Made by a program: the position numbers and the translations under genes
Shown: positions 1 to 16,095 of the stretch, piece by piece
Layout: every line of letters starts with the position of its first letter
Numbering within the stretch: position 1 is the stretch's first letter
Origin: an uncultured Sphingomonadaceae bacterium
GTDB lineage: Bacteria; Pseudomonadota; Alphaproteobacteria; Sphingomonadales; Sphingomonadaceae
Length of the DNA: 64,000 nt
Reading direction: 5' to 3'
NCBI GenBank assembly: GCA_947501325.1
Contig: CANMVC010000002.1
Coordinates: forward strand, 868,001-932,000
Notes under the pieces: generated by a model
What the model saw: the letters and a program-made list of their open reading frames with translations, nothing else
Told to the model about the DNA's origin: nothing
Databases searched by the model: none

Positions 1-366
1 CTGATTTTTGGTGCGTTTGGCAATTTCGGCATAAAGAATACAGCCAGAAAATTCCGATGTCAGCGAACTCGCCAGAAAATCGATAAATTCCTTTTGCAGC
101 TTTGGCTCCAGACTTTCAATCACTCCGTCAAAGGCATCGGTCTTGCGGAAATGGCGTTTGTTCCGGTCGGACTCCATTTCCTCCATTAACGCGTCCCATT
201 CATCGCGAACGGGCGACACGTCAATCTTGTCCATTGCATCAAAATCGGTCGTGTAAAAACGCGGAGCGAGGACTGTGTCCTGCGTAGCGATAGCCATCGT
301 GTCCGGCGCATTTTCGAGAGGCCTTGCGGTTTTTTCCGTGGAAATTTGGGTATGTGCGTTCATCAT
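1..366 (-). CDS. acsF: Mg-protoporphyrin IX monomethyl ester oxidative cyclase (AcsF), N-terminal part
   Basis: This is the first ~121 residues of the aerobic, diiron-type cyclase that forms the isocyclic ring of (bacterio)chlorophyll; the gene runs off the left edge. The visible protein has the typical AcsF N-terminus: a stretch reading APRFYTTDFDAMD, then FRKTDAFDG and a segment reading EFIDFLASSLTSEFSGCILY, which leads into the diiron region. The start at 366 overlaps the upstream stop as ATGA; a second ATG follows at once at 363. It is the last visible gene of the leftward bchF-to-acsF unit. The oxygen-dependent enzyme fits an aerobic phototroph. Confidence 0.93.
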   Translation of the reverse strand, partial: MMNAHTQISTEKTARPLENAPDTMAIATQDTVLAPRFYTTDFDAMDKIDVSPVRDEWDALMEEMESDRNKRHFRKTDAFDGVIESLEPKLQKEFIDFLASSLTSEFSGCILYAEIAKRTKNQ

Positions 367-659
367 AGTCTCCCGGGGGTAAAGCTGACTTCATACAGTT
401 CGGTCATTTCAAAATAACCGGTGAACTTGGTCCAGACGCGGCGCAGCAGGCCTGCTCGACGGACGGTGGCGACACGATCAAAGAAAACCTTTTCACCAAA
501 AGACACCACGATCGGATCCCCGTGCACTCTCACGCTGTCTCCAGGATAGATGGGAACATTGCCTGCCAGTTCGACATGGGCGTGAAAATGGCTTGGGCTT
601 TGTTCGATTTCGATGCGACAGCGGGTATCGAATTTTTCAGAAGATCGTAAAGCTATCAT
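363..659 (-). CDS. Conserved hypothetical protein between puhC and acsF
   Basis: A 98-residue soluble protein with no signal peptide or membrane segment. It is rich in beta-strand-like stretches (for example HFHAHVELAG and GDSVRVHGDPIVVSFGE at residues ~24-55) and ends in a basic, aromatic tail. Small proteins at this position between puhC and acsF are a recurrent part of photosynthesis clusters in this group. No catalytic motif is visible. It overlaps puhC upstream and acsF downstream by 4 bp each, so it is very likely translated together with them and may help complex assembly or the cyclase step; that role is inference. Confidence 0.8.
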   Translation of the reverse strand: MIALRSSEKFDTRCRIEIEQSPSHFHAHVELAGNVPIYPGDSVRVHGDPIVVSFGEKVFFDRVATVRRAGLLRRVWTKFTGYFEMTELYEVSFTPGRL

Positions 660-1132
660 GTTACTGGTTCCTTCAGCATTTCAGCAAATGTGGCACTGTG
701 ATCAGCGCCAAAGCCATGGATTTCTGCTTCCCGTCCGGTTTGCGGATCGCTCAGAGATAACGCGCCGTTTTCCCAGAGAGTGAGCCTGAATGGAGGTTCT
801 GATCCAATGCCTTGTGCCATGCGCGCTTTTGCCATCCGGCGCATGGTTGCACGGACGAATCCGCCTTCACCGAAACCGATTTCTGATACCGTTTCGCCGG
901 TCGCTGCATCGGTCACAATCACCGCACCATCCGCGTGATCGGTAAAGCGTAGTTCCCGTTCCTGTACCGGCACGATATTCTGAGCCATGCGAGAACCATC
1001 CGGATCTCCAGATTGCGGGATCCAGCCGAGCCGTACCGCGCCAGTTAATGCCATGGTAAACAGCAGCAGCAAGGCTGCCGCAATCAATGCGCCGCGTGGA
1101 ACCGTGGGATCATGATCATGTGCGTGACTCAT
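656..1132 (-). CDS. puhC: Photosynthetic complex assembly protein PuhC
   Basis: A 158-residue membrane-anchored protein: a short His/Asp-rich cytoplasmic N-terminus, one transmembrane helix at about residues 14-34, then a periplasmic domain with VQERELRFTDHADGAVIV and the GFGEGGFVRATMRRMAKARM stretch typical of PuhC. In Rhodobacter PuhC is needed for normal reaction centre-LH1 core assembly. Its start overlaps the puhB stop and its stop overlaps the next gene's start, both as ATGA, in the order puhA-puhB-puhC. Confidence 0.93.
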   Translation of the reverse strand: MSHAHDHDPTVPRGALIAAALLLLFTMALTGAVRLGWIPQSGDPDGSRMAQNIVPVQERELRFTDHADGAVIVTDAATGETVSEIGFGEGGFVRATMRRMAKARMAQGIGSEPPFRLTLWENGALSLSDPQTGREAEIHGFGADHSATFAEMLKEPVT

Positions 1133-1749
1133 GCTGGCAGGCCCTCCAACGCTATGTTATCGTCATACCCATTTTCAACAGCAGCGGCGGGTGCGACCGG
1201 CTGCACAGCTTGCGTTGCCTCAAAGAGCAGAGTGGCAACTTTAGAGGCCTCTGGGATTGCGCGCAGCATTGGTTGTGGTCGCACGAAGCGCAGCGAGCGT
1301 GCATGGGGCCAAAGCATCACATAGCCTAATCGCGGCATACCTTTCAGGGTCAACACTATGTTACCGGTTCCGTGAGACAGCGTTTTCAGATTGGCCGTTT
1401 CCAACTGGCCCAGCGGTAGATTGATGCATTTGTTCAGTGCCACGCCAATCCGAAGCACTAACCGCTTGTTGGTCAAGCTATATACAGTCGTACGGGCCAC
1501 GCCCCAAGCGAACACCACACATATTCCCGTAACCACGACGCCGAACACGGTAACAGCGGTCGCCGTTCCGAAATCACCGCGAAAAAGCGCAGTCATGATA
1601 ATCACCAGAAAATAACCAGCTGCTAGCCGGACATGTAAAGCCGACCGCGCCATTTGCTTCCAGTCCGGTGCGCCCTGCCAGATTACATATTCATCATCCG
1701 GTAGCTTGCCGGGAAGCCCCCGGGTTGGTTCATGGTCATATTCACTCAT
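1129..1749 (-). CDS. puhB: Photosynthetic complex assembly protein PuhB (PH-like domain)
   Basis: A 206-residue membrane protein. The N-terminus carries LPDDEYVIWQGAPDWKQMA, the entry motif of PH-like (YdbT-type) membrane proteins and typical of PuhB, followed by two or three membrane segments between residues ~38 and 90, then YSLTNKRLVLRIG and LPLGQLETANLK. PuhB is known to aid reaction centre assembly. It sits directly behind puhA with a 4-bp overlap at 1746-1749 and in front of puhC with another 4-bp overlap. Confidence 0.93.
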   Translation of the reverse strand: MSEYDHEPTRGLPGKLPDDEYVIWQGAPDWKQMARSALHVRLAAGYFLVIIMTALFRGDFGTATAVTVFGVVVTGICVVFAWGVARTTVYSLTNKRLVLRIGVALNKCINLPLGQLETANLKTLSHGTGNIVLTLKGMPRLGYVMLWPHARSLRFVRPQPMLRAIPEASKVATLLFEATQAVQPVAPAAAVENGYDDNIALEGLPA

Positions 1750-2516
1750 AGCATGGGTTCCTGCCGTTTGCGGTTGGCATAGAGATAACCGCCGCCAAAA
1801 TACGCGACGATCCGTTCTTCCTCGTAAAAGGTAATCTCGTCGGGTTTTGCTGGAGTTGGTGCGGCGGCGAATTGGTTGGCATTTAGCGCGTCAATTACCA
1901 CCTGGCCTTTTTTGCCCTTCACCTTTGACATCGCCATGGGAGCCAAAATTGTTTTTCCACCAGTATCTATTTGCAGATAGCGGATCACATGCTCGGCATT
2001 GTCAATCCACATATCGCTGACTGTACCGGCGACTTCACCATCGGCACCGACGACCTCCATTCCGCGCGGATCGGCATCTTTTTGATGAACACCAATTCCT
2101 GCAACAAGTCCGATGGGAACGATCCGATTGTGACCTTCGGCGTTGAGATCCGGATGTTTCGAGCGCTTCGCCCAAGCCGCCGGACCCATGCCGTCTTCCA
2201 GAGGATTGCCCGTTGGGAAGTAGGGCGCGCCTGGCGAACGAAAGGTGCGCTCCCCTGCAACGTCAACCTTTTCACGACCCTGAGTCGGTGTCGTAACCGT
2301 TCCCCTGCCAAACGGCATCAGAAATGATTTGGGAGTCCCCGACAGCAACGGACCGCCTGGGGTATCGATCCGGCCCGAGGTTTCATCTTCCAGCGGATAG
2401 CCCTCGCGGCGATCCTCACGGCGCAAATAGAAGACCAGCGCGAGAAAAAAGAGCACAAACGCTAGAAATACTAGCTCGGTCACATCAAATGTTCCGATCA
2501 GTTTTACATCATCCAT
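1746..2516 (-). CDS. puhA: Photosynthetic reaction centre H subunit (PuhA)
   Basis: The 256-residue H subunit that caps the cytoplasmic face of the type II reaction centre and helps protonate QB. One transmembrane helix spans residues ~10-32, followed by YLRREDRREGYPLE, a hallmark of PuhA, and a cytoplasmic PRC-barrel domain with VVGADGEVAGTVSDMWIDNAEHVIRYL-type strands around residues 155-190. The start lies 34 bp after lhaA; the stop overlaps puhB. Length and domain order match the family. Confidence 0.97.
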   Translation of the reverse strand: MDDVKLIGTFDVTELVFLAFVLFFLALVFYLRREDRREGYPLEDETSGRIDTPGGPLLSGTPKSFLMPFGRGTVTTPTQGREKVDVAGERTFRSPGAPYFPTGNPLEDGMGPAAWAKRSKHPDLNAEGHNRIVPIGLVAGIGVHQKDADPRGMEVVGADGEVAGTVSDMWIDNAEHVIRYLQIDTGGKTILAPMAMSKVKGKKGQVVIDALNANQFAAAPTPAKPDEITFYEEERIVAYFGGGYLYANRKRQEPML

Positions 2517-2550
2517 CTCACATTCTCCTCAATCGTCTTGTCGCCCCAAA

Positions 2551-3971
2551 TCAAGTTGGAAATTCGTTCAATCCAAACCCTTTTCTCTCTATCTCTGCCG
2601 ACTCCCTGCCTGCTCCTATGACCGGGCCCAGCACCACCATCGTCGCCAGCAGCAGAGCTATTTCGAGGCCATAAACTGCGCCGTAGCCAGTCGCCTGCAC
2701 TGCTAAAGTCGTGCCCATTGCCTCTGCGAGAGCAACATAGGTTATGCCATCGCGGATCAATCCGCCGAGCGCGATACCAAGGCCGGTGCAACTGGCCTGC
2801 ACCGCACCCCAAGCGCCAAGCGCAAGGCCAGCATTATTCGATTGGGCAAGCCCCATGGCAGCGATCATCGTGCCAACTGAGAACAGCCCGACACCAAAAC
2901 CGATCACGGTCGCGCCTGCAAAAAGAAGCGATACCGACATCAAGGGCCCGGCAAATATTGTCATGAGAAATGCGGCTATTCCGGCAACTGCGCCCAGACC
3001 AGCCAGACGCAGGGGATCGGCACTGGCTGTCAGGCGCTTTCCACTATAGGCAAAGGCAATCAGCGCACCAATGGCCCAGGCCCCGGTGAGCGCGGTGGTA
3101 GATCCAACTGAAAGGCTGAGAATTTCACCGCCATAAGGCTCCAGCAAGGCATCTTGCATCGCGAAGGCCATCGCGCCAAGCCCGATGGCCAGTAGCAAGC
3201 GGTTGGTATTCTTTTGCGCCGTAAACGATCCCCAGATTTCTGAAAAGGAAGGTGCCGATACCGTTGACATAGTGATTGCAGTGTTGCGAGCTTCCTGCTT
3301 CCACAGCGCTACAATATTGAGCGCCATCGTGAGAACTGCAGCCCCCTGAATGACCTGCACCAATTTGGTTGCAGTAAAGTCGATCAGCAGATTGCCAATG
3401 GTGAACGCAGCCAACGTCATACCAATCAGCAACATCACGTAGAGCAGGGCCACCACGCGCGGACGCTTATCATCAGGCGCTATGTCTGTAGCGAGCGCCA
3501 AACCAGCGGTCTGAGTGACATGCATGCCCGCTCCGGTTAAAAGGAAGGAAAGACAGGCCGCGGTAACGCCGGGGGCAAAAGTATCGGGGCGTGTAATCAG
3601 AATAAGCGCGAATGGCATGATAGCTAATCCGCCAAACTGGCCCAATGTGCCGAACCAGATATAAGGCACTCTCCGCCAACCCAACACCGAACGATGGGTG
3701 TCCGAGCGGTAGCCGATGAGCGCCCTAAATGGAGCGATGAGCAAAGGAATGCCAATCATCAAAGCGACTATCCAAGTCGGGGTATCAAGCTCAACAATCA
3801 GCACCCGGTTCAACGTGCCATTGAGCAGAACCGCGGCTAAGCCTACACTGACCTGAAACAAAGCCAGACGCAGCAAGCGCAAAAGGGGAAGTTCTCTGCT
3901 TGCTGCATCCGCAAAGGGCAAGAACCGTGTCCCAACGGCTTGCCAGAAAGTTACAGCGGATGGCCTTTGTG

Positions 3972-3975
<4 letters not shown>
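2551..3975 (-). CDS. lhaA: Light-harvesting LH1 assembly protein LhaA (PucC-type MFS)
   Basis: A 474-residue, roughly 12-helix membrane protein of the BCD/PucC branch of the major facilitator superfamily. The N-terminus LPFADAASRELPLLRLLRL and the loop RALIGYRSDTHRSVLGWRRV are diagnostic of LhaA/PucC. LhaA is required for LH1 antenna assembly, possibly by handling bacteriochlorophyll. It lies between bchM (4-bp overlap at 3972-3975) and puhA, the standard place in proteobacterial clusters. A second, less similar PucC-family gene lies at 16.1 kb. Confidence 0.94.
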
Positions 3976-9144
<5,169 letters not shown>

Positions 9145-9155
<11 letters not shown>

Positions 9156-10683
9156 AATGCGCCTTTGCTTCGTAAAGGGTTGCCAGTTCGATGGTCGCAA
9201 CGCCCTGTTCGGCTGCGAAAGTTTCGGTATTGCGCTTGGCCTTGCCGCGCACGAAAAAGGGGATTTTCTTTAATTCGCGCTGCGCATCTTCGCTCCACAC
9301 CGTTTCGGTATCATTGGCGGGAGCGGCAAAATCCTCCGGTGCCGGGGCGCTATGTCCCGGCCCAAGATGGGATGGCCCGGAATGATCATTAAATTCGAAA
9401 TCATCGCGGAACATGGTCAACAGATGCTCTTCCAGACCCATCACCAAAGGATGGACCCATTCGTCAAACAGGACATTGGCCCCTTCAAATCCCATTTGCG
9501 GAGAGAAACGTGCCGGAAAATCCTGAACATGGACAGGGGAGGATATTACAGCGCATCCGATCCCGAAGCGCTTGGCAATATGGCGCTCCATCTGCGTACC
9601 CAGCACCAGCTCGACCTGTGCTTCCTTAATCGCTTTTTCGACCGCGAGATGATCATCGGTTATCAGCGGTTCAACATCGTATAGTTTTGCAGCAGCCCGA
9701 ATGTCGCGCGCATATTCGCGGTTATAGCAGCCAAGACCTGCAACCGTGAAACCCAGTTCTTCGCTGGCAATACGTGCGGCTGCCACAGCATGGGTGGCAT
9801 CACCAAAGATGAAGACCCGCTTGCCGGTTAGATAATTGGAATCGATTGATCGGCTCCACCAGGACAAGCGGCTCAGGCCTTCCTGGAGCATCGGTTCGGG
9901 ATCAACACCCGCCAATGCGGCGACTTCACGGACAAAATCCTGTGTCGCGCCAACGCCAATGGGGATTGTGCGGATGGCAGGCTGGCCAAATTCCCGCTTG
10001 AGATAGTCCGCAGCGAGATCGCCTGTTTCCGGATAGAGGACAATGTTGAAATCCGCTTCTCCGAGTTTAGCAATATCGCCAGCGTTGGCCCCCAGTGGGG
10101 CAGTGACGTTAACCTCAATACCCATGTGTCCCAGCAAGCCGGTAATTTCGACAATATCGTCGCGATGACGGAAACCCAACGCGGTCGGGCCGAGCAGATT
10201 AACCAACGGACGGCGACCATCGATCGGGCTGCGCGTCCGGCTCTTGTCACTCAACTTGCGGACGATTTGATAAAAAGTCTCGGCTGCCCCCCAATGCTCC
10301 TTGCGCTGATAGCTCGGTAGCTCGAGCGGAATTACCGGAATGGGCAGCCCCATATTCTCGATTAGACCAGCCGGATCATCTTGAATCAGTTCTGCCGTAC
10401 ATGAGGCACCGACCAACATTGCATCGGGCTGGAACCGCTCCACAACATCTAGCGCGGCGGTCTGGAACAACTGCGAAGTATCTTTTCCCAGATCACGCGC
10501 CTGAAAAGTGGTATAGGTGACGGGCGGCCGCTTATCGCGCCGTTCGATCATCGTGAACAACAGATCAGCATAGGTATCGCCCTGGGGGGAGTGCAGCAGG
10601 TAGTGAACGCCATCCATCGCGGTGGCGACGCGCATAGCTCCAACATGGGGCGGGCCTTCATATGTCCAGACGGAAAGTTGCAT
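9145..10683 (-). CDS. bchB: Light-independent protochlorophyllide reductase subunit B (BchB)
   Basis: 512 residues from the chosen start. BchB and BchN form the NifDK-like catalytic tetramer that reduces ring D of protochlorophyllide without light. The N-terminus [20 protein letters not shown] is diagnostic, and Asp36 (in [10 protein letters not shown]), the unusual aspartate ligand of the NB cluster, falls exactly at residue 36 when translation begins at 10683. This supports the internal ATG over the open-frame start at 10845, which lies inside bchN. The C-terminal ~50 residues carry the light-independent-reductase zinc-ribbon-like helical domain ([19 protein letters not shown]). bchN ends 2 bp upstream. 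Confidence 0.96.
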
Positions 10684-10685
10684 CT

Positions 10686-12502
<1,817 letters not shown>

Positions 12503-12557
12503 TAGATGATCGACCGCTCCCAATGTTGCGATATCGAAACTAACCGGATTTCAGATT

Positions 12558-12597
12558 AAGTGTCAAGTTTTTTAGACGTCTACTGAACTTGACACTT
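12558..12597. promoter_or_regulatory. Double PpsR/CrtJ-type operator between bchF and ppaA
   Basis: A 40-bp imperfect palindrome centred at 12577/12578. It is made of two opposed boxes, TGTCAAGTTTTTTAGACG (12561-12578) and, on the other strand, TGTCAAGTTCAGTAGACG (12577-12594). Both have TGT then 12 bases then ACG, one base from the PpsR consensus TGT-N12-ACA. The outer arms extend to AAGTGTCAAGTT. Its place between the divergent bchF and ppaA-ppsR genes suggests that it represses both directions, including autoregulation of ppsR; this is inference. Confidence 0.75.
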
Positions 12598-12708
12598 TGA
12601 GGATTGTCAGATAGTGAAATTTAGCATATTTTGCGACTCACTTGAGGTTGAAAAAACCCAAGGGGCCGACGTTATGTCACGCCGACCAGACTTTAGGAGA
12701 GTCTGAAA

Positions 12709-13659
12709 ATGGCTACTGTATTTGGTTTATCCGAGCTCCGGTCTAAACTGGATGTCTGGCGCTCAAACTGGAAAATTACCGCTCCAGACCGCTCCGATTC
12801 CCGAGAACCGGATGGGGTGCAACCTGCTGACCGGGATACGAATGACAATGCCGCGTATGACCTTTCTCTTTTGATACAGAATATTGTTATACCAAAGCTG
12901 GTCGCTGATCGGAACGCACCGACAGAACATCAGGGCGACCCGAAATTTTTGGACGGCAAAAGCGTTGCCGTCCCGAAATCTATTTCAAAAGATGACGTGG
13001 AAAAGTTTACACTCTTGTCTGTCCAGAGCGAAGCCCGTGCTCTGATGGAATTTGTCGACAATTGCATCGCCAAAGGCAGTTCGCTGGATTCCATATATAT
13101 TGATTTGCTTGCGCCAGCTGCGCGCCGGCTCGGTGATTATTGGGAATCCGACCAGAGCAATTTCGTTGACGTCACCATGGGCCTCTGGCGCATTCAGGAG
13201 GTTCTGCGCGAACTCACTTTGCGGATTCCCCCGCCCGCTATTGCTGGCTTTGGTCAACGGTCCGCGTTGTTCTCGACAATGCCAGGAGAGCAACACAGTT
13301 TTGGTACCTTGATGATCGCCGAATGCTTTTATCGCGCCGGCTGGGATTCGGATATTCTGATCGAACCGACCCGATCTGAACTGATCGGGAAATTTGCCAA
13401 CTGCCACTATGATTTGATCGGATTGACGGTAAGCTGTGATTACCCTAGAGGCGTTCTAATCGGTCTGGTCAGTGCAATCAAATCGGTATCTAATAATCCC
13501 GATACGCGGATTATGTTGGGGGGCCGACTGATTAACGACAATCCTGATTTGATTGAAACATGCGGAGCGGACGCGACCGCGGCTGATGCTCCTTCTGCCG
13601 TAAAGCTGGCTGACAAGCTAGTGCCTTTGAAGGCAGATATCTTTGAGAGTTTAGTATAA
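12709..13659 (+). CDS. ppaA: PpaA/AerR-type cobalamin-binding antirepressor
   Basis: 316 residues. The N-terminal ~100 residues are polar and poorly conserved. From residue ~100 the B12-binding helical part has LGDYWESDQSNFVDVTMGLWRIQEVLREL, typical of AerR/PpaA; then the Rossmann-like part with PGEQHSFGTLMIAECFYRAGWDSD (candidate His ligand for cobalamin) and LIGLTVSCDYPRG, MLGGRLINDNPD. In Rhodobacter these proteins bind B12 and counter the repressor CrtJ/PpsR according to light. The gene lies directly before ppsR, 15 bp from its start, and divergent from bchF. A good GGAG ribosome site precedes the ATG. Confidence 0.9.
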   Translation: MATVFGLSELRSKLDVWRSNWKITAPDRSDSREPDGVQPADRDTNDNAAYDLSLLIQNIVIPKLVADRNAPTEHQGDPKFLDGKSVAVPKSISKDDVEKFTLLSVQSEARALMEFVDNCIAKGSSLDSIYIDLLAPAARRLGDYWESDQSNFVDVTMGLWRIQEVLRELTLRIPPPAIAGFGQRSALFSTMPGEQHSFGTLMIAECFYRAGWDSDILIEPTRSELIGKFANCHYDLIGLTVSCDYPRGVLIGLVSAIKSVSNNPDTRIMLGGRLINDNPDLIETCGADATAADAPSAVKLADKLVPLKADIFESLV

Positions 13660-13674
13660 TGTTAGCAATAACGA

Positions 13675-15090
13675 ATGAACATTCAGCAGCCAGGTGATCA
13701 CCGGATACCTTTCAGCGATGCTGACGCGATGTTCGACGGGTTTCAAAAAGACGACATAATTCAGCTCGCCTACTGTTCAGGCGATTTCATGCTGGCAATA
13801 GATAAGAACCAGGTCATCATTGACGTTGCCATAAACGCTGGCGATCAAAGCGTAGTATATCAGTGGGTTGGCCAGAAATGGTCGGATACAGTCACTGTGG
13901 AAAGCATTGCCAAGATTGATCAACTATTGTCAGGTGAAAACGCCAATGATCAGGAATGGCGGCATGTTAATCACAACAACGAAGATGGTGACATCCCTGT
14001 TCGCTACAAAGTGATCAAACCGGCTGGCAAGAATTTTTATCTTGCTATCGGCCGGGACATGCGTGCCATTTCAGCACTTCAGCAGCGGCTTCTAAAAACG
14101 CAACAATCGATGGAACGCGATTATCTCCACTTGCGCCAAACCGAAACGCGCTACCGTCTGCTCTTCGACAATATTTCCTACCCAGTCCTGATCGCGGAGG
14201 CTGGCTCCAGACAGATCCAGCAGGCCAACCGGGCCTGCCACAATCTGCTAGCAGTCGCGCCAGGCGGTCTGGAGAAAAAGGATTTTCTCGAGCTGGTTGA
14301 TGAGGCATATCGCGACGCGATGATTGCTTATATCGGTGCGGTTTCGGTGAGTAATGCAACTCCGCCGGTCAATATAAGGCTGACCAATCGCACCGATGGT
14401 GTGAAAATTACAGCCTCGCCATTCCGACAATCCGGAAAGCAATATTTGCTGTTGAATATCGATGATGGTGAGCATGATGTGCCGGGCAAATCATCGGACC
14501 GATACGTCCTGGATGCTGTAGAAAAAATGCCAGATGCTTTTGTGCTGGCTGACGAGAAGCAGACTATTATTGTTGCCAACAATGCTTTTGCCGAACTGGT
14601 TCAAGCGGGTTCCGTGGAACAACTCCTTGGATTGCCACTCAACCAATTTATTGGCCGACCGGATGTCGATCTGGGGTTGCTGAAAAAACAGCTCAAGGAA
14701 CACCAGAATGTCAGGAACTTCAGCTCAGTCATTAACGACCTGAGCGGCGGTGAAGAGCCGGTTGAAATTTCTGCGATAATGATAGAGCGGGATCAGCCGG
14801 TATTTGGCTATTCCGTTCGAACAGTCGGCCGCCGCGAGCGCGATCTTCCACGCTCCGGCAAGGATGTTCCGCGCTCAGTCGACCAACTAACTGAACTCGT
14901 CGGACGGAAACCCCTGAAAGAAATTGTTCGGGAAAGCACCGACCTGATCGAGCGGATGTGCATCGAGGCAGCCCTCGTTCATACATCGGATAATCGGGCT
15001 TCGGCAGCTGAGATTTTAGGCCTTAGTCGCCAAAGCCTCTACTCCAAACTACATCGACACGGGCTAGGCAATCTGACGGACAAGGATTGA
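13675..15090 (+). CDS. ppsR: Transcriptional regulator PpsR/CrtJ
   Basis: 471 residues. The architecture is that of PpsR: an N-terminal sensory region, two PAS domains (about residues 155-265 and 280-390; the first contains YRLLFDNISYPVLIAEAGSR), and a Fis-type helix-turn-helix at the C-terminus (residues ~427-467, EAALVHTSDNRASAAEILGL then SRQSLYSKL). PpsR represses bch, crt and puf genes under oxygen/light by binding TGT-N12-ACA, and such boxes are present in this window. Cysteines are few; whether redox control by the classical disulfide applies cannot be judged by eye. Confidence 0.93.
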   Translation: MNIQQPGDHRIPFSDADAMFDGFQKDDIIQLAYCSGDFMLAIDKNQVIIDVAINAGDQSVVYQWVGQKWSDTVTVESIAKIDQLLSGENANDQEWRHVNHNNEDGDIPVRYKVIKPAGKNFYLAIGRDMRAISALQQRLLKTQQSMERDYLHLRQTETRYRLLFDNISYPVLIAEAGSRQIQQANRACHNLLAVAPGGLEKKDFLELVDEAYRDAMIAYIGAVSVSNATPPVNIRLTNRTDGVKITASPFRQSGKQYLLLNIDDGEHDVPGKSSDRYVLDAVEKMPDAFVLADEKQTIIVANNAFAELVQAGSVEQLLGLPLNQFIGRPDVDLGLLKKQLKEHQNVRNFSSVINDLSGGEEPVEISAIMIERDQPVFGYSVRTVGRRERDLPRSGKDVPRSVDQLTELVGRKPLKEIVRESTDLIERMCIEAALVHTSDNRASAAEILGLSRQSLYSKLHRHGLGNLTDKD

Positions 15091-15144
15091 AATAGACAGC
15101 TCTAGCCGCGCCTCAGACCCCTTCATAAGATAGACATAAAATAA

Positions 15145-15162
15145 TGTCCAAATAATTTGACA
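15145..15162 (+). promoter_or_regulatory. PpsR box upstream of bchG
   Basis: TGTCCAAATAATTTGACA is an exact TGT-N12-ACA palindrome, 24 bp before the bchG ATG. It suggests that bchG, the transporter and bchP form a separate PpsR-controlled unit rather than only reading through from ppsR. Confidence 0.8.
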
Positions 15163-15186
15163 CTTTACTGGATAGGGCATAGCTTA

Positions 15187-16095
15187 ATGACTATGTCAGA
15201 CTCGGCGATTTCTTCAAAAATGATACGCCCACCGGCGTTGAAAGACATTGCTGAACTCAGCAAACCGGTTACCTGGTTTCCGCCAATGTGGGCGTTCATG
15301 TGTGGTGTTGTATCCTCGGGCATATCCATTCCGGAAAACTGGGCCTTCCTTGCAGCAGGAATCATTCTGACCGGCCCCATCGTATGCGGAACAAGTCAGG
15401 TTATTAACGACTGGTGCGACCGCCATGTTGATGCGATCAACGAACCAGGCAGACCCATTCCTTCTGGCCGTGTCTCTGGCCGATGGCCCGTGTGGATCGC
15501 GTGTGCCGGCTCCGCTATATCACTTACCGTTGCTGCGCTGCTCGGACCTTGGATATTGTTGGCAACTTGTGCCGCCTTGTTTTTTGGCTGGGCTTATAGT
15601 TCTCCCCCCTTCCGGTTTAAACGCAGCGGCTGGCTTGGCCCCATGGTTTGCGCGCTAAGCTACGAAGGCCTGTCCTGGTTCACCGGCGCCAGCGTCATGA
15701 TCGGCGGTCTACCCTCGGGGACGATCATCGCCATATTATTGCTCTACAGCTTCGGCGCGCATGGAATCATGATCTTGAATGATTTCAAGGCCATCGAAGG
15801 TGATCGCGCTATGGGCTTACGTTCGCTTCCGGTGACGATGGGTGTTCGGCGCGCATCTCTGCTTTCCTGCTTTGTAATGACCGCAGCACAATTGGGTGTC
15901 GTGGCATTGTTGATCGCCCGAGGCTTTTCCTTGTCGGCGATGATGGTCGGTCTGTTGACCGTTATCCAGATAGCGCTGATGGTTCGACTGGTCAGCGATC
16001 CCCGCAAATATGCGCCTTGGTATAACGCAACCGGCGTATCGCTTTATGTTTTCGGCATGCTGGCAGCAGCCCTCGGTCTGGGAGGATACATATGA
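15187..16095 (+). CDS. bchG: Bacteriochlorophyll synthase, geranylgeranyl transferase (BchG)
   Basis: 302 residues from the ATG at 15187. A UbiA-family polytopic membrane prenyltransferase that esterifies bacteriochlorophyllide a. The first aspartate-rich motif is NDWCDRHVDAINEPGRPIPSGR-like (around residue 80) and the second is NDFKAIEGDRAMGLRSLPV (around residue 200). An in-frame TTG at 15157 falls inside the PpsR box and is therefore unlikely to be the start; a second ATG lies at 15193. The stop overlaps the next gene's ATG by 4 bp. Confidence 0.95.
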   Translation: MTMSDSAISSKMIRPPALKDIAELSKPVTWFPPMWAFMCGVVSSGISIPENWAFLAAGIILTGPIVCGTSQVINDWCDRHVDAINEPGRPIPSGRVSGRWPVWIACAGSAISLTVAALLGPWILLATCAALFFGWAYSSPPFRFKRSGWLGPMVCALSYEGLSWFTGASVMIGGLPSGTIIAILLLYSFGAHGIMILNDFKAIEGDRAMGLRSLPVTMGVRRASLLSCFVMTAAQLGVVALLIARGFSLSAMMVGLLTVIQIALMVRLVSDPRKYAPWYNATGVSLYVFGMLAAALGLGGYI

